A stretch of DNA of 64,000 nt from Candidatus Aphodovivens avistercoris. Lineage in GTDB: Bacteria > Actinomycetota > Coriobacteriia > Coriobacteriales > Eggerthellaceae. Of the stretch, positions 51,208 through 60,053 are shown in pieces. The DNA is taken from contig DVIW01000017.1 in the NCBI GenBank assembly GCA_018710945.1, forward strand, positions 41,767-105,766, written 5' to 3'. Each line of letters starts with the position of its first letter. Position 1 is the first letter of the stretch. The notes under the pieces were generated by a model. That model ran no database searches. It was not told where the DNA came from and saw only the letters and a program-made list of their open reading frames with translations. A program made the translations under genes and the position numbers.

Positions 51208-53583
51208 TTAGTCAGCATCGAGGCTGCGGACACGGCGGATGTTGCACATAACGCCCTTGTACGGAGCGCCGAAGCCGAGCTTACCAACGTTGAAGTGCGG
51301 CACCAGGCTGTTGAAGTTGGACTTCCACACGCCGAACAGGTTGGGCTCCTCGCCGTCCTGCTCGGGGAACCACCAGCCATGAGCGCAGTTCAGGATACCG
51401 GGCTTGATGATCGGGGTGACCTCAGCCTTGAAGCGGGCCTCACCGAACATGTTGTAAACCTCGCACCAGTCGCCGTCGGTGATGCCGTACTCCTTGGCGG
51501 TCTCCGGGTTGATCTGAACCCACGGCCACGGATCGATCTGGCGCAGCGAGGGCACATGACGATGCTCGGAGTGGAAGGAGCTGTAACGACGAGAACCGGA
51601 CGTGGAGATCAGCGGGTACTGGCCAGCGAAGTCAGGCTTGCTGATCGGGCTGTAGTTCGGCTCCTCGTAGTACGGCAGCGGATCCTCGCCCCAGGATTCG
51701 TACAGAATCGAGTAGGCTTCGATCTGGCCGGTGATGGTGTTGAAGCCAGGCTCGCCGTCGAAGCGGAGCAGGCCCTTCTCGTACTTCTCGTACTCGAAGC
51801 CATGGGCACCGGGCTGGTAGATGCCGAGCTCCTGGAAGGTCTTCCAGTCGTAGCCCAGCTCGGACAGCTGGTCGGAGAAGAACTGCTCGACAGCAACCTG
51901 CAGAGCGTCCAGATCCAGCTTGCCGCGGGTGTCGGAGGTAACCTGAGCCGGGGACTCGGAGTGAGCCAGCGTGCTCACGTCCAGGGTGTCGCCAGCGGGC
52001 TTGTACCACGGCCACCAGGTCGGGTTCAGGCGCTGACCGAACATCAGGCAGATCTCGATGTCGGACTTGCACTCGCCCACCTGCAGCGCCTTGTTCATGG
52101 GGCCCATGAACACAGTGTTGCGGCCGTAGTGGGTCAGCACGATGCCGTCGTGCTCAGCCCAGGTGGCCATCGGCAGGAAGTAGTCGCCCACGGCCATGGC
52201 CGTCGGGGTCAGGGTCAGGTCCTGGATAACCACGAACTCGAGCTTCTGCAGGGCCTTGTGCCAACGCTTCGGCTGAGCAGAGCAGGTCGGGGTCAGGAAG
52301 TTGGAGCTGTTGAACCAGCCCATCTTCAGAGCGTAGGGCTCGTCGGACTCCATGGTGTTCAGCGTCTCGTCAGGCTGGGTGGTAGCCATGCCCGTGGACA
52401 GGCCCGGCCACGCAGCAGCGCCGATGCGCTTCTGCCAAACCTCGTCGTCCATAGCGCCACGCTGCTCCATGCGCCACTTGCCCAGCAGAGCAGACGGCGG
52501 GCCCAGGGTGATGCCACCGGGGCGGTCGACGGCGCCGGACAGCGCAGCCAGGAGGATGAACGCCTGGGACAGCTGCACGCCGTTCTTGTTCTGGTCGAAG
52601 GCCAGACCCCACGCCCAACCGATCGGGCGCTCGGTGCCGATGATGTGGGCAACGCGCTTGATGTCCTCAGCGTCGACGGTCGTGATCTCGGCGACCTTGT
52701 CGACCGGGTACTCGGCAGCGCGGGCCTTCAGCTCGTCGAGACCGTAGATCCACTTCTCGGCGAACTCCTTGTCGTACTCCTCGTTCTCGAACATGAGGTT
52801 CATGATGCCGAGAGCCAGAGCGGTGTCGGTCTGCGGACGCACCTGCAGATTGATGTTGCCGTCATGGGCGCCAACCCAGGTGATGCGCGGATCGATGGAG
52901 ATGATGTGGGTGCCAAGCTTCATCATGTCGACGAGGCAGTGACCGAAGAAACCGTCGCCGTTGGAAGGCAGCGGCTCCTTGCCCCAAACCACAACCCACT
53001 TGGACAGCGTGTAGGCGGGATCCTGGTAGCTGCCCGGCAGGTGGCCGGCGTAGTCGAGCTCAGGATAGCCAGCGCCCAGCACGTAGTCGGCGATGGAGCA
53101 ACGGGGGCCGTAGCAGGACCAACCGGACTGCGTGTAGCAGCAGTTGGGCGACTGCAGCACGGAGAAGGTCAGAGCGTAGTAGTAGATGCACGCCTCACGG
53201 CCGGTGCCACCGAAGCAGACGATGGACTCGGGGCCGTAAGTGTTCTGGAAGTAGCGGACCTTCTCGCAGATGGTGTCGAGAGCCTCATCCCAGGTGGTGC
53301 GCTCCCACTTCATCTTGCCGCGATCCTCGAAAGCACGCTTCATCGGGTAGATGACGCGCTCGGGAGCGTAGGTGTACTCGCGCAGAGCCAGGTTCATGGC
53401 GTTGACGCGACCCGTGGTGATCGGGTTGTCGTCATCGCCCTCGATGCGGATCAGCTTGCCGTCCTTGGTGACGACCTTGACACCGTATCCAACGGGGTGG
53501 GATCCCGGAGGGGACCAGGTGTTGGAGCGGGTGACGACCGTGCCGTCTCCCATATCGACACGCCATTGCTTGCCGTATGCCAT
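51208..53583 (-). CDS. Molybdopterin oxidoreductase catalytic subunit, catechol dehydroxylase/transhydroxylase-like
   Basis: A 791-aa member of the DMSO reductase family that binds bis-molybdopterin guanine dinucleotide. N-terminus RSNTWSPPGSHPVGYGV, then KLIRIEGDDDNPITTGR, VWGKEP, IDPR and a C-terminal dinucleotide-binding domain (YPLISTSGSRRYSSFHSEHR). The N-terminal [4Fe-4S] cysteines are absent: Tyr33 is where related enzymes have a Cys (HPxGCG), and there is no Cys in the first 100 residues. This is also true of pyrogallol-phloroglucinol transhydroxylase. No Tat signal, so it is cytoplasmic. The surrounding transporter and membrane LuxR genes resemble catechol-dehydroxylase loci of Eggerthellaceae. 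Substrate is not decidable from sequence. Confidence 0.85.
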   Translation of the reverse strand: MAYGKQWRVDMGDGTVVTRSNTWSPPGSHPVGYGVKVVTKDGKLIRIEGDDDNPITTGRVNAMNLALREYTYAPERVIYPMKRAFEDRGKMKWERTTWDEALDTICEKVRYFQNTYGPESIVCFGGTGREACIYYYALTFSVLQSPNCCYTQSGWSCYGPRCSIADYVLGAGYPELDYAGHLPGSYQDPAYTLSKWVVVWGKEPLPSNGDGFFGHCLVDMMKLGTHIISIDPRITWVGAHDGNINLQVRPQTDTALALGIMNLMFENEEYDKEFAEKWIYGLDELKARAAEYPVDKVAEITTVDAEDIKRVAHIIGTERPIGWAWGLAFDQNKNGVQLSQAFILLAALSGAVDRPGGITLGPPSALLGKWRMEQRGAMDDEVWQKRIGAAAWPGLSTGMATTQPDETLNTMESDEPYALKMGWFNSSNFLTPTCSAQPKRWHKALQKLEFVVIQDLTLTPTAMAVGDYFLPMATWAEHDGIVLTHYGRNTVFMGPMNKALQVGECKSDIEICLMFGQRLNPTWWPWYKPAGDTLDVSTLAHSESPAQVTSDTRGKLDLDALQVAVEQFFSDQLSELGYDWKTFQELGIYQPGAHGFEYEKYEKGLLRFDGEPGFNTITGQIEAYSILYESWGEDPLPYYEEPNYSPISKPDFAGQYPLISTSGSRRYSSFHSEHRHVPSLRQIDPWPWVQINPETAKEYGITDGDWCEVYNMFGEARFKAEVTPIIKPGILNCAHGWWFPEQDGEEPNLFGVWKSNFNSLVPHFNVGKLGFGAPYKGVMCNIRRVRSLDAD

Positions 53584-53738
53584 GTTTTCCTTCTTTCTAC
53601 ACGTTTCACTCAGTACAGTAGAAACTTCTTGCGCGTTTTACCGCGCGCCCAGGAGCGATCCTTTCGGTTGCGGGCGTCCTGCCCGCTTCCAGTTCGCAGC
53701 ATCCTATGGCACCGAACGCCGCGCGGATCGAACGAGGG

Positions 53739-53975
53739 CTAGTTCGCCGCCGGAGGCTTCGGGGCGCCGGGGGCGCCAGGAGCCGCGGGGGCGCCAGGTG
53801 CGCCGGGGGCCTTGGGTGCGCCAGGAGCGGGAGCATCCCCGTTCATGTACTTGGTCAAGTCGCACTTGCAGAACGGGCAGTTCTTGAGAACGATGCCGCC
53901 CATCGCCTGGATGGTCTTGCCGCACTCGGGGCACTGGTGTCCACCGCCACCGGCATCAGCTGGTCTGAAGCACAT
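53739..53975 (-). CDS. Small zinc-ribbon protein with Gly-Ala-Pro tail
   Basis: A 78-aa protein. A rubredoxin- or zinc-ribbon-like knuckle pair is formed by C15-x2-C18 and C33-x2-C36 (plus C38). It is followed by a collagen-like Gly-Ala-Pro repeat from residue 49 to the end (GAPGAPAAPGAPGAP). The knuckle could bind zinc or, if rubredoxin-like, iron, and thus carry electrons. The start follows GGAGG. It lies upstream of the Mo-enzyme gene in the same direction, 155 bp away. Confidence 0.75.
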   Translation of the reverse strand: MCFRPADAGGGGHQCPECGKTIQAMGGIVLKNCPFCKCDLTKYMNGDAPAPGAPKAPGAPGAPAAPGAPGAPKPPAAN

Positions 53976-54550
53976 AGCCTATCCTCCTTTCACTGCAATC
54001 GAAGCGCTTGCGTGCGCTTGGCCTACCTTTTATATGTCATGCGCCTTGGAAAACCTCGGCGCGAATGACCTCGAAACAGGCCGCAGGAAAGCGTTCGCGT
54101 GCTTCGCGAACATCCCCATTTCCCCTCTGAGAGCAGTGTAGTTGCTGCCCTTTTCGGCGCATCGAATCACAGGGACAATTTTAGCTCCAATCGCATCGTC
54201 CTTGAAGGTTGATTTTGGATAGCCCACAGAATGACAACATATGGTTTTCCCAGTTCAACGGCTTGCAGTGCCTTCACAAAATCATATCCCAACATTTTGC
54301 GATTTTGCTGGTTGAAGCGGGCGGGAATCATCCTCGGAGGACAAATTGGAAGGGGTGCGCGCAGCATCCCCAAAAACGCGTGAGAGCGCCTGCGCAGCCA
54401 GATGCGTCCCAAGCCGGGAATGCGACGCGAAACGCCCGGCAAGAAGCCGGGAAAGAGGCTGTTCGAGCCCTGTGCGCGGCGGGCCGAAAGCCCCAAATGG
54501 TATATACTTTTCCTTAGCGAAAAGCCACGATCCGGCAAGGAGAGAATGCC
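53976..54550. other. Divergent intergenic region with a gene remnant
   Basis: 575 bp. The left part is upstream of the zinc-ribbon gene (TATAAA on the minus strand near 54031). The middle (54167-54334) holds a protein-like remnant listed separately. The right part carries a plus-strand -10 (TATACT 54503-54508) for the next gene. The region 54130-54330 is less GC-rich than its surroundings. Confidence 0.6.
54167..54334 (-). pseudogene. Possible remnant of an Rpn/PD-(D/E)XK transposase-like gene
   Basis: The minus-strand frame, reading RMLGYDFVKAL-like text then LGKPYVVILWAIQNQ and TMRLEL, looks like a coding fragment of about 55 residues ending in a stop, with no start codon or ribosome site of its own. 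The order GYD, then ENQ-like IQNQ, then M-x-LR resembles the core of Rpn/YhgA-type nucleases (IENQS..MPLR). The flanking frame is shadow sequence. Low certainty on the family. Confidence 0.35.
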
Positions 54551-55321
54551 TTGAAGTTCAACAAAGTGTACATCCCCCTGGACGCGCTCAAGCGCCACGA
54601 GGATTTCGATACCTGGTACGAGGACGGCGATCTGTTCCTGCACTTCGAAAGCAAGCAGGGCTGGAAAACCGAGAAGGACAAGGTGCAGATCATCGGTCGC
54701 ATGGGCGGCCAGGTGGGCCAGATCAAGCCCGATCACTTGGCGCTGACCTACCGCATCCAGTACGAGCGCTTCGAGTACACGCTGCACACCTACGTCATTG
54801 AGCATCACTACTACATCGAGGGCATGGTGTGGGACATGTACGGCAGCTTCAACAACCCGCCCTTCAGCGTGGTTGAAGAGACGCTGACCAGCTACAACAA
54901 AAAGACCGTGCGCGTGAAAGTGGTCAACTTCAAGAACCACGGCATGTGCTACGAGGTGCACGTGCCCGAGCTTGAGAAGCTGCGCATCGCGGTGGCGTGC
55001 ATCGTGGCCATCGGCCTGAAGGAAGAGTGGAAGGGCTTGAGCGAAGGCGAGGACCGCGAGATCGGCACGCGCCTGCAGCGCCTGAAGAACCGCATCTTCG
55101 AGAACAAGGGCTACACCTACGAGCAGATCCAGGAGATGATCGCCAACGACCATCCGCTCGTGAAGGTCATCCGCTCCACGGGACGCCCCATCGACAACCC
55201 GAACAGCCACTACAAGAAGCGCCACGAGAAAGAGGCGAAGCAGAAGGAAGACCAGGAGCAGAAGCTCGCCGAGGCCAAGCAGGCCTACCGAGCCCTGCAG
55301 AAGGAGAACAAGGGCAAGTAG
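54551..55321 (+). CDS. Uncharacterised 256-aa protein with basic coiled-coil tail
   Basis: A soluble protein starting at TTG 54551 with AAGGAGA upstream. The first 200 residues are a mixed fold with many aromatics (YTLHTYVIEHHYYIEGMVWDMYGSF) and segments such as KVQIIGRMGGQVGQIK that recall tubby/LURP-one-like beta barrels, which is only a suggestion. The C-terminal 45 residues are a Lys/Glu/Gln-rich helix. No enzymatic motif was recognised. It has its own promoter-like TATACT and a good terminator. Confidence 0.75.
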   Translation: MKFNKVYIPLDALKRHEDFDTWYEDGDLFLHFESKQGWKTEKDKVQIIGRMGGQVGQIKPDHLALTYRIQYERFEYTLHTYVIEHHYYIEGMVWDMYGSFNNPPFSVVEETLTSYNKKTVRVKVVNFKNHGMCYEVHVPELEKLRIAVACIVAIGLKEEWKGLSEGEDREIGTRLQRLKNRIFENKGYTYEQIQEMIANDHPLVKVIRSTGRPIDNPNSHYKKRHEKEAKQKEDQEQKLAEAKQAYRALQKENKGK

Positions 55322-55380
55322 CGCGCTTCTGCCAGCTCTTCTGCCAGCCTCGCGGACGCACCGCGCCTCTGCGCCATCCT

Positions 55381-55411
55381 AGGGCGTCTCCGGCATCGCC
55401 GGGGGCGCCCT
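55381..55411 (+). terminator. Terminator of the 256-aa protein gene
   Basis: A 14-bp stem with G-T pairs (55381-55394 with 55398-55411) followed by TCCCTTTTT. Confidence 0.7.
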
Positions 55412-55540
55412 TCCCTTTTTCGGGTTTACCAGAGCGGAGAAGCGTCCCTAGAAAGCCCTCCCGCAGGCGCGTTTGACGCTCCTGCGGCCTCAAGCCTCGC
55501 CAGCCGTCCCCACCAACCCCTTTCAACGCAGAAGGGCATG

Positions 55541-55572
55541 AAAAAAGGGCCGGCCCTTGCGGACCGGCCCTT
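55541..55572 (-). terminator. Terminator of the MFS transporter gene
   Basis: Arms aagggccgg (55545-55553) and ccggccctt (55564-55572). On the minus strand a run of six T follows directly. Confidence 0.75.
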
Positions 55573-55642
55573 CTGCAGCTCGAACTAGGTTCGAATCGCG
55601 TCAGGCTCGGCGCTTGCGCGCCTGAGCGTCAAGCAGGTTGAC

Positions 55643-57403
55643 CTACTGGACGCCAGCAGCCTTTTCCTTGCCCAGACCCTGGATACCGAAGATCAGGAAG
55701 TAGGCGAACGGGAGCAGCATAGCGACGAGCATGATCGGCAGAGCCATGGCGGTGCCGGAGAATCCGGGGATAGCCAGCGGGCAAACGATGCAGCCGATGA
55801 AGTTGATGATGACCACGATGATCATGATCCAGAAGCGGCCATTGCCGTCGGTCTCGGACAGCGGGTTGCTGTCGAAGGATTCCTGGATCTGGTCCATCGT
55901 CTTGCCACCGGTGTTCTTGGCGAACAGTATCGTGCAGATCAGGCCAAGCACGAACGGAACCAGCAGCACGAGCACTACCATTGACCAGTTGTTCATAGAA
56001 GCGCCGTTGACGGTGTGCTGGAACATCGGCAGAGCAGCAGCAGCGCCCAGAACGATCGAGGAGCCGGAGCCGCCGAAGCGGGCGAACGCCTGGCACCAAG
56101 AGGTACCGGTGTTGCGCAGGGCGGTCGGGTAAGCCTCGGGCATCAGCGGCTGGACAGCCGTGATGGTGAAGTTAAGAGCGAAGCCGAACAGCAGCATCAG
56201 GATCAGGCAGGGGATGAAGTTGCCAGCGGAGCCACCAGCCAGCTCGGCGCCGTTGACCGGCGCGATGCCCGGGAACATCGGAACGCATACCGAGCACAGG
56301 ATGATGGTCGCGATACAGGCGATCCAGCCGATCGACAGGGTGCGCTTGCGGCCGATGGAGTCGGACACGAAGCCAACCGAGATGTTGGACAGGATGGCAC
56401 CGACGTTGTTCCAGGTCTGCAGGTTGACGGAGTCGGCAGCGCTGAAGCCGTTGCCCTGGAACCAAGAGGGGATCCAGGCGTTCATGCCGTACACGCAGAA
56501 CTGGCCGACGAAGTAAGCGGACCACACGGCGCAGGTGCCGATGATGAACTTGCTGGAGAACAGGGCGGCCGGGCCAGTCTTGGCGGGCTTCGGCGGAACG
56601 ATCAGCAGGTTGGGATCGAACGTGGCGTCAACGTGAGCCGTCGACTGAACGATCTGATGCAGACGCTCGCACGCCTTGTCCTTCATGCCGTTGTTGGCGT
56701 ACCAGTGCGGGGTCTCGTGCATCGCGAAGAACAGGATGATGCCGTAGATGATCGGAATAGCGCCGATCAGGTAGCAGAGGCGCCAGTTCTCAACAGCGGT
56801 GGTGCCGTTGACCAGGGTGATCTCGGGAGCCAGGAAGCCCAGGCCCAGGATCGGCTCAGGAGCAGAGCAGATCGGGGCGGCGATCAGGCCGGCGAGAACC
56901 CAGCCGACGACCATGAAGGCCATGCCGAAGGTGACGAAGATGCCGCGCTGCTTGGAAGGCATGCTCTCGGAGAACACGGTGGTAACAACCGGGATGCAGG
57001 AGCCAACGCCGAAGCCGGCGATCAGGCGGAACGCGCAGAAGAACTCATAGTTGGGCGCGAAAGCCTGGGGCAGCGTGAACACGCCGTAGAAGATAACCGC
57101 GATGGTCAGCATCTTCTTGCGGCCGAACTTGTCGGACATGATGCCGCCGACAGCACCGCCGAGCACCATGCCCAGCAGGCCCCACGTGGTCAGAGAACCG
57201 GTGAGAGCGTTGCTGTAGGTGCCAGCCGCGATTGCGTCAGCGAAGAACGTAGGACCAACGTAGGAGTTGGTCGAGTTGACGACCATGAAGTCGTAGCCGT
57301 CGAAAATCATTGCGAACGCCAGAAGGACGAACACAAGCCAAGTATGGCCGGAAATACCGGCGCGGTCGATGACTTCGGAAACAGTGAATTCTTTTCCGTC
57401 CAT
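55643..57403 (-). CDS. MFS transporter, aromatic acid:H+ symporter-like
   Basis: A 586-aa protein with 12 core helices. Features of the AAHS/sugar-porter side of the family: FDGYDFMVVNST in helix 1 (Asp-containing, as in aromatic acid permeases), GGIMSDKFGRKK in loop 2-3, and VGFVSDSIGRKRT in loop 8-9. The C-terminus is extended by two more helices (residues about 520-580), which is unusual. The start follows AAAGGAGGG. It lies between the Mo-enzyme genes and the divergent LuxR gene and is likely to import or exchange the substrate of that enzyme. Confidence 0.87.
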   Translation of the reverse strand: MDGKEFTVSEVIDRAGISGHTWLVFVLLAFAMIFDGYDFMVVNSTNSYVGPTFFADAIAAGTYSNALTGSLTTWGLLGMVLGGAVGGIMSDKFGRKKMLTIAVIFYGVFTLPQAFAPNYEFFCAFRLIAGFGVGSCIPVVTTVFSESMPSKQRGIFVTFGMAFMVVGWVLAGLIAAPICSAPEPILGLGFLAPEITLVNGTTAVENWRLCYLIGAIPIIYGIILFFAMHETPHWYANNGMKDKACERLHQIVQSTAHVDATFDPNLLIVPPKPAKTGPAALFSSKFIIGTCAVWSAYFVGQFCVYGMNAWIPSWFQGNGFSAADSVNLQTWNNVGAILSNISVGFVSDSIGRKRTLSIGWIACIATIILCSVCVPMFPGIAPVNGAELAGGSAGNFIPCLILMLLFGFALNFTITAVQPLMPEAYPTALRNTGTSWCQAFARFGGSGSSIVLGAAAALPMFQHTVNGASMNNWSMVVLVLLVPFVLGLICTILFAKNTGGKTMDQIQESFDSNPLSETDGNGRFWIMIIVVIINFIGCIVCPLAIPGFSGTAMALPIMLVAMLLPFAYFLIFGIQGLGKEKAAGVQ

Positions 57404-58195
57404 CAATCCCTCCTTTAACAGATTCATTCACTCGAACGGCGCCCCCCAATTTCGGCGCCGAACGTGAACTTCCCCATTGCGCGCAGTGGCAAGACCACGC
57501 CGCGTTGCTCCTGCGGTCCCCCGCCAAGCCGTGCGGCCCAAGCCCGGGGATGCGCGGCCGCCGTCCCTCTACGGCGCCCGCCCGCATGCGGAAACTCCTA
57601 CGCGGCCGGAAGAAACGACTGCGCTTGCGCCTCCTTTCGCGATTCTCTTTCCATCCGTCGGTGCATTTCCTTTGCAGAAATCGGGCACATTGCTCCTCAA
57701 GCTTTTGCAAAAGAAACACAGACCGAACGGTACCCTGTGAACGGCGAACGGTCACCATACCAGAAGTACGCTTCGCAGAATAACCATCAACCTCTTGGGT
57801 TGATTTCGTGGAGACGAGTGCAGACGAAAAAATAAAACGCCTGATGGGAAGCTCGCCCCCTTTTCGCCGTCAACCACAATCCTGGTGGCGGCGTTTCTTT
57901 TCGCGCGGCGCCCTTCATCCGGCCGGCATCCCTGCAGGATGACGGCGCGGCACCCCGGCAAAACGCGGAACGATGCCCGGACGCGGGATGAAGGAACGGT
58001 GAAGCGGAGCCGCCAAGCGCTCCGTCAAAGGATGATCCGACGCGGCACCTCCCTGTTCCACATGGGAAAACGCTCCATTGGGAGCATCGTGGTCCCCAAT
58101 GCGCCAAGGGATGATAGAATAGGCGGCAACAAACGGTGTTGAAGGGTGGTTTCGGGGGACTTCACCCTTCGGGGACGATGCCGAGGAGGGCTTGG
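57404..58195. other. Long divergent regulatory region between MFS and LuxR genes
   Basis: 792 bp with no supported gene. Near the MFS start is an imperfect inverted repeat with cggcgcc cores (57427-57443 with 57454-57468). The stretch 57650-57870 is AT-richer. Near the LuxR start is a cattggg/cccaatg inverted repeat (58076-58082 with 58095-58101), followed 13 bases later by a -10-like TAGAAT (58115-58120) with no good -35. Confidence 0.6.
58076..58101. promoter_or_regulatory. Inverted repeat in the LuxR promoter
   Basis: cattggg and cccaatg, 12 nt apart, directly upstream of TAGAAT (58115-58120). It could be a binding site for the LuxR-type regulator itself, overlapping a weak -35 region as expected for an activator-dependent promoter. 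Confidence 0.4.
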
Positions 58196-59932
58196 ATGCC
58201 GGTTTCTTTTCCGCGTATCAGCATCACGGTGGACGACGGCAACGAACGGGGGACGCAGGGCGAGCTGGGGTCGCTGGCGTTCGGGTTCGGCATCCACCTT
58301 GCTTGGACGTACTGCGTGCTGTTCAGCGCCGACGCCGTGTTCGACGCTGCTCCCCTGCATGTCGGCACCCAGACGTACTTCGTCACCATGCTGGCGGCTT
58401 TCGCCGTGCTGACGCTGTTCACTTCCATCACCGACCAGCGGCTGCTGCGCTTCTACACCGCACGCACGGCGATGATCATCGCCTCCGCCGTGTCTGCGGT
58501 CGGCTCGCTGCTGCTGTTCTCCACGGTGGCGCTGGGAACCTCCACCGCCCTGCTGGTGGCCGCGGGCCTGCTGGTGGGCGTGGGCGCCGGGCTCTACACC
58601 ATGCTGTGGGGCACCGCCTACGCCCGCTACAACACCGCCTCCATCGTGCTGAACTCCTCGGTCGCCGTGGTGCTGGGCACGATGCTGTACTCGCTCATCA
58701 TCCACGTGGTGCCCGCGCCGTTCTGCGGCCTGGCGGCCGCTGCGCTGCCGCTCATGGAGCTTCCCCTCATCTGGCGCCTGACGCCGGTGAGCTACGCGCT
58801 GCGCCACGCCGTGCCCATCTTCAACCCGCTTCCCATCAAGAAAGGGCCCTTCCTCATCCGCTTCAGCGTGCCCATCCTGCTGTTCGGGTTCGCGCTGGGG
58901 GTGTTCAAGAGCATCGGCTTGCGCGCCATCCTCCCCTCCACCAACCCCACCGTGCAGCTGATCGCCCTGTTCGCCGGCGGCACGGCGGCCATCGTGCTGA
59001 TGGTGGTGGCGTTCTCCATCGACAAGCGCAGCCACTGGGACTTCCTCTTCCGTCCGCTCGTTCCCGTCGTGGCACTGACGGCGCTGTTCCTTCCCACGTT
59101 CCTGGAAACGGGCGGCTTGGCCTCCTCGCTGCTTCTGCTGATGGGCTTTCTGTGCCTGGAGGCGCTGATGTGGGTGCTGCCGGCGCAACTCGCCCAGGAG
59201 TTCCGCCTTTCCCCCGTGTGCATGTTCGGCATCAACTCGGCCGCCATCGCCTTGGGGACGCTGTGCGGGGTCGCGCTCATCGAGCAGCCCTGGCTGACCG
59301 CCTCGCTGCCCTACGGCCAGGGCAGTGTCGTGGTGATCCTGCTGACCGCGCTCATGCTGGCCATGGCCCTGCTGCCGCGCGTACGCGACATCAAGCGCAT
59401 CATCCTGCCGCATGCCGGCGAAGACGACGCCAGCGTGGCGGCCTTCAACAAGGAGATCGACCAGGCGGCCGCCCTGCAGCAGCGGGCCATGCGCCCCGCT
59501 TGGAGTGTGGGGCTTGACGCGGTGGGAGCCTTCGGCGCGCCGCTTTCGGCCAGCATGCCTCCGGCGGCGCCCGGCACGCTGAGCTACGATGCCGCGATGA
59601 TCGGCTGGCCCGAGCAGGACGCTGCAGCCGGCGCCGCGGAGCTGCCCAAGGATTCTGCGAGCGAGGAGGAGCGCGCGAAGGTGCGCGGGCGCTTCCGCAC
59701 GCAGTGCGAGGAGATCGCCAACCGCTACCTGCTGTCGCGGCGCGAGACCGAGGTGATGTTCCTCCTTGCCAAGGGGCACAACGCCGCGTTCATCCAGGAG
59801 AAGCTGTGCATCTCCAAGAGCACGGCGAAGACGCACATCAGCCACATCTACCGCAAGCTGGACATCCACAACCAACAGGAGCTGCTGGCGATGGTGGACG
59901 CCTCGCGCAACGAGGAGCGCAAAGCGCGCTAG
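58196..59932 (+). CDS. Membrane-embedded LuxR-type transcriptional regulator
   Basis: A 578-aa protein. Residues about 30-400 form 10-12 membrane helices with an MFS-like look. They are followed by a cytoplasmic linker and a LuxR/NarL helix-turn-helix at about 515-575 (RRETEVMFLLAKGHNAAFIQEKLCISKSTAKTHISHIYRKLDI). It should sense a signal in or across the membrane and control promoters directly. Such regulators are abundant in Eggerthellaceae and are found with catechol-dehydroxylase genes. The start at 58196 follows GAGGAGG. It is divergent from the MFS gene and probably regulates it and the Mo-enzyme operon. Confidence 0.88.
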   Translation: MPVSFPRISITVDDGNERGTQGELGSLAFGFGIHLAWTYCVLFSADAVFDAAPLHVGTQTYFVTMLAAFAVLTLFTSITDQRLLRFYTARTAMIIASAVSAVGSLLLFSTVALGTSTALLVAAGLLVGVGAGLYTMLWGTAYARYNTASIVLNSSVAVVLGTMLYSLIIHVVPAPFCGLAAAALPLMELPLIWRLTPVSYALRHAVPIFNPLPIKKGPFLIRFSVPILLFGFALGVFKSIGLRAILPSTNPTVQLIALFAGGTAAIVLMVVAFSIDKRSHWDFLFRPLVPVVALTALFLPTFLETGGLASSLLLLMGFLCLEALMWVLPAQLAQEFRLSPVCMFGINSAAIALGTLCGVALIEQPWLTASLPYGQGSVVVILLTALMLAMALLPRVRDIKRIILPHAGEDDASVAAFNKEIDQAAALQQRAMRPAWSVGLDAVGAFGAPLSASMPPAAPGTLSYDAAMIGWPEQDAAAGAAELPKDSASEEERAKVRGRFRTQCEEIANRYLLSRRETEVMFLLAKGHNAAFIQEKLCISKSTAKTHISHIYRKLDIHNQQELLAMVDASRNEERKAR

Positions 59933-60053
59933 AAACCGAGCCGCAAGGCCGATCCAAGACGCCGGGGGCATCCGTCAGACGATCCGGCACGCGCCCTGAA
60001 TCGGCAAGACGTCCCGGACGCGCCCCACGCCCCCCAGCTCCAATGGAAAGCGG

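Larger units (their letters stand above)
55322..55642. other. Intergenic region between convergent genes
   Basis: 321 bp with no gene. It contains the two oppositely used terminators at 55381-55411 and 55541-55572. Confidence 0.7.

Noticed and set aside
54030..54227. 65-codon minus-strand open frame downstream of the gene remnant
   Set aside because: No ribosome site, no family, overlaps the remnant in another frame and the promoter region of the zinc-ribbon gene.
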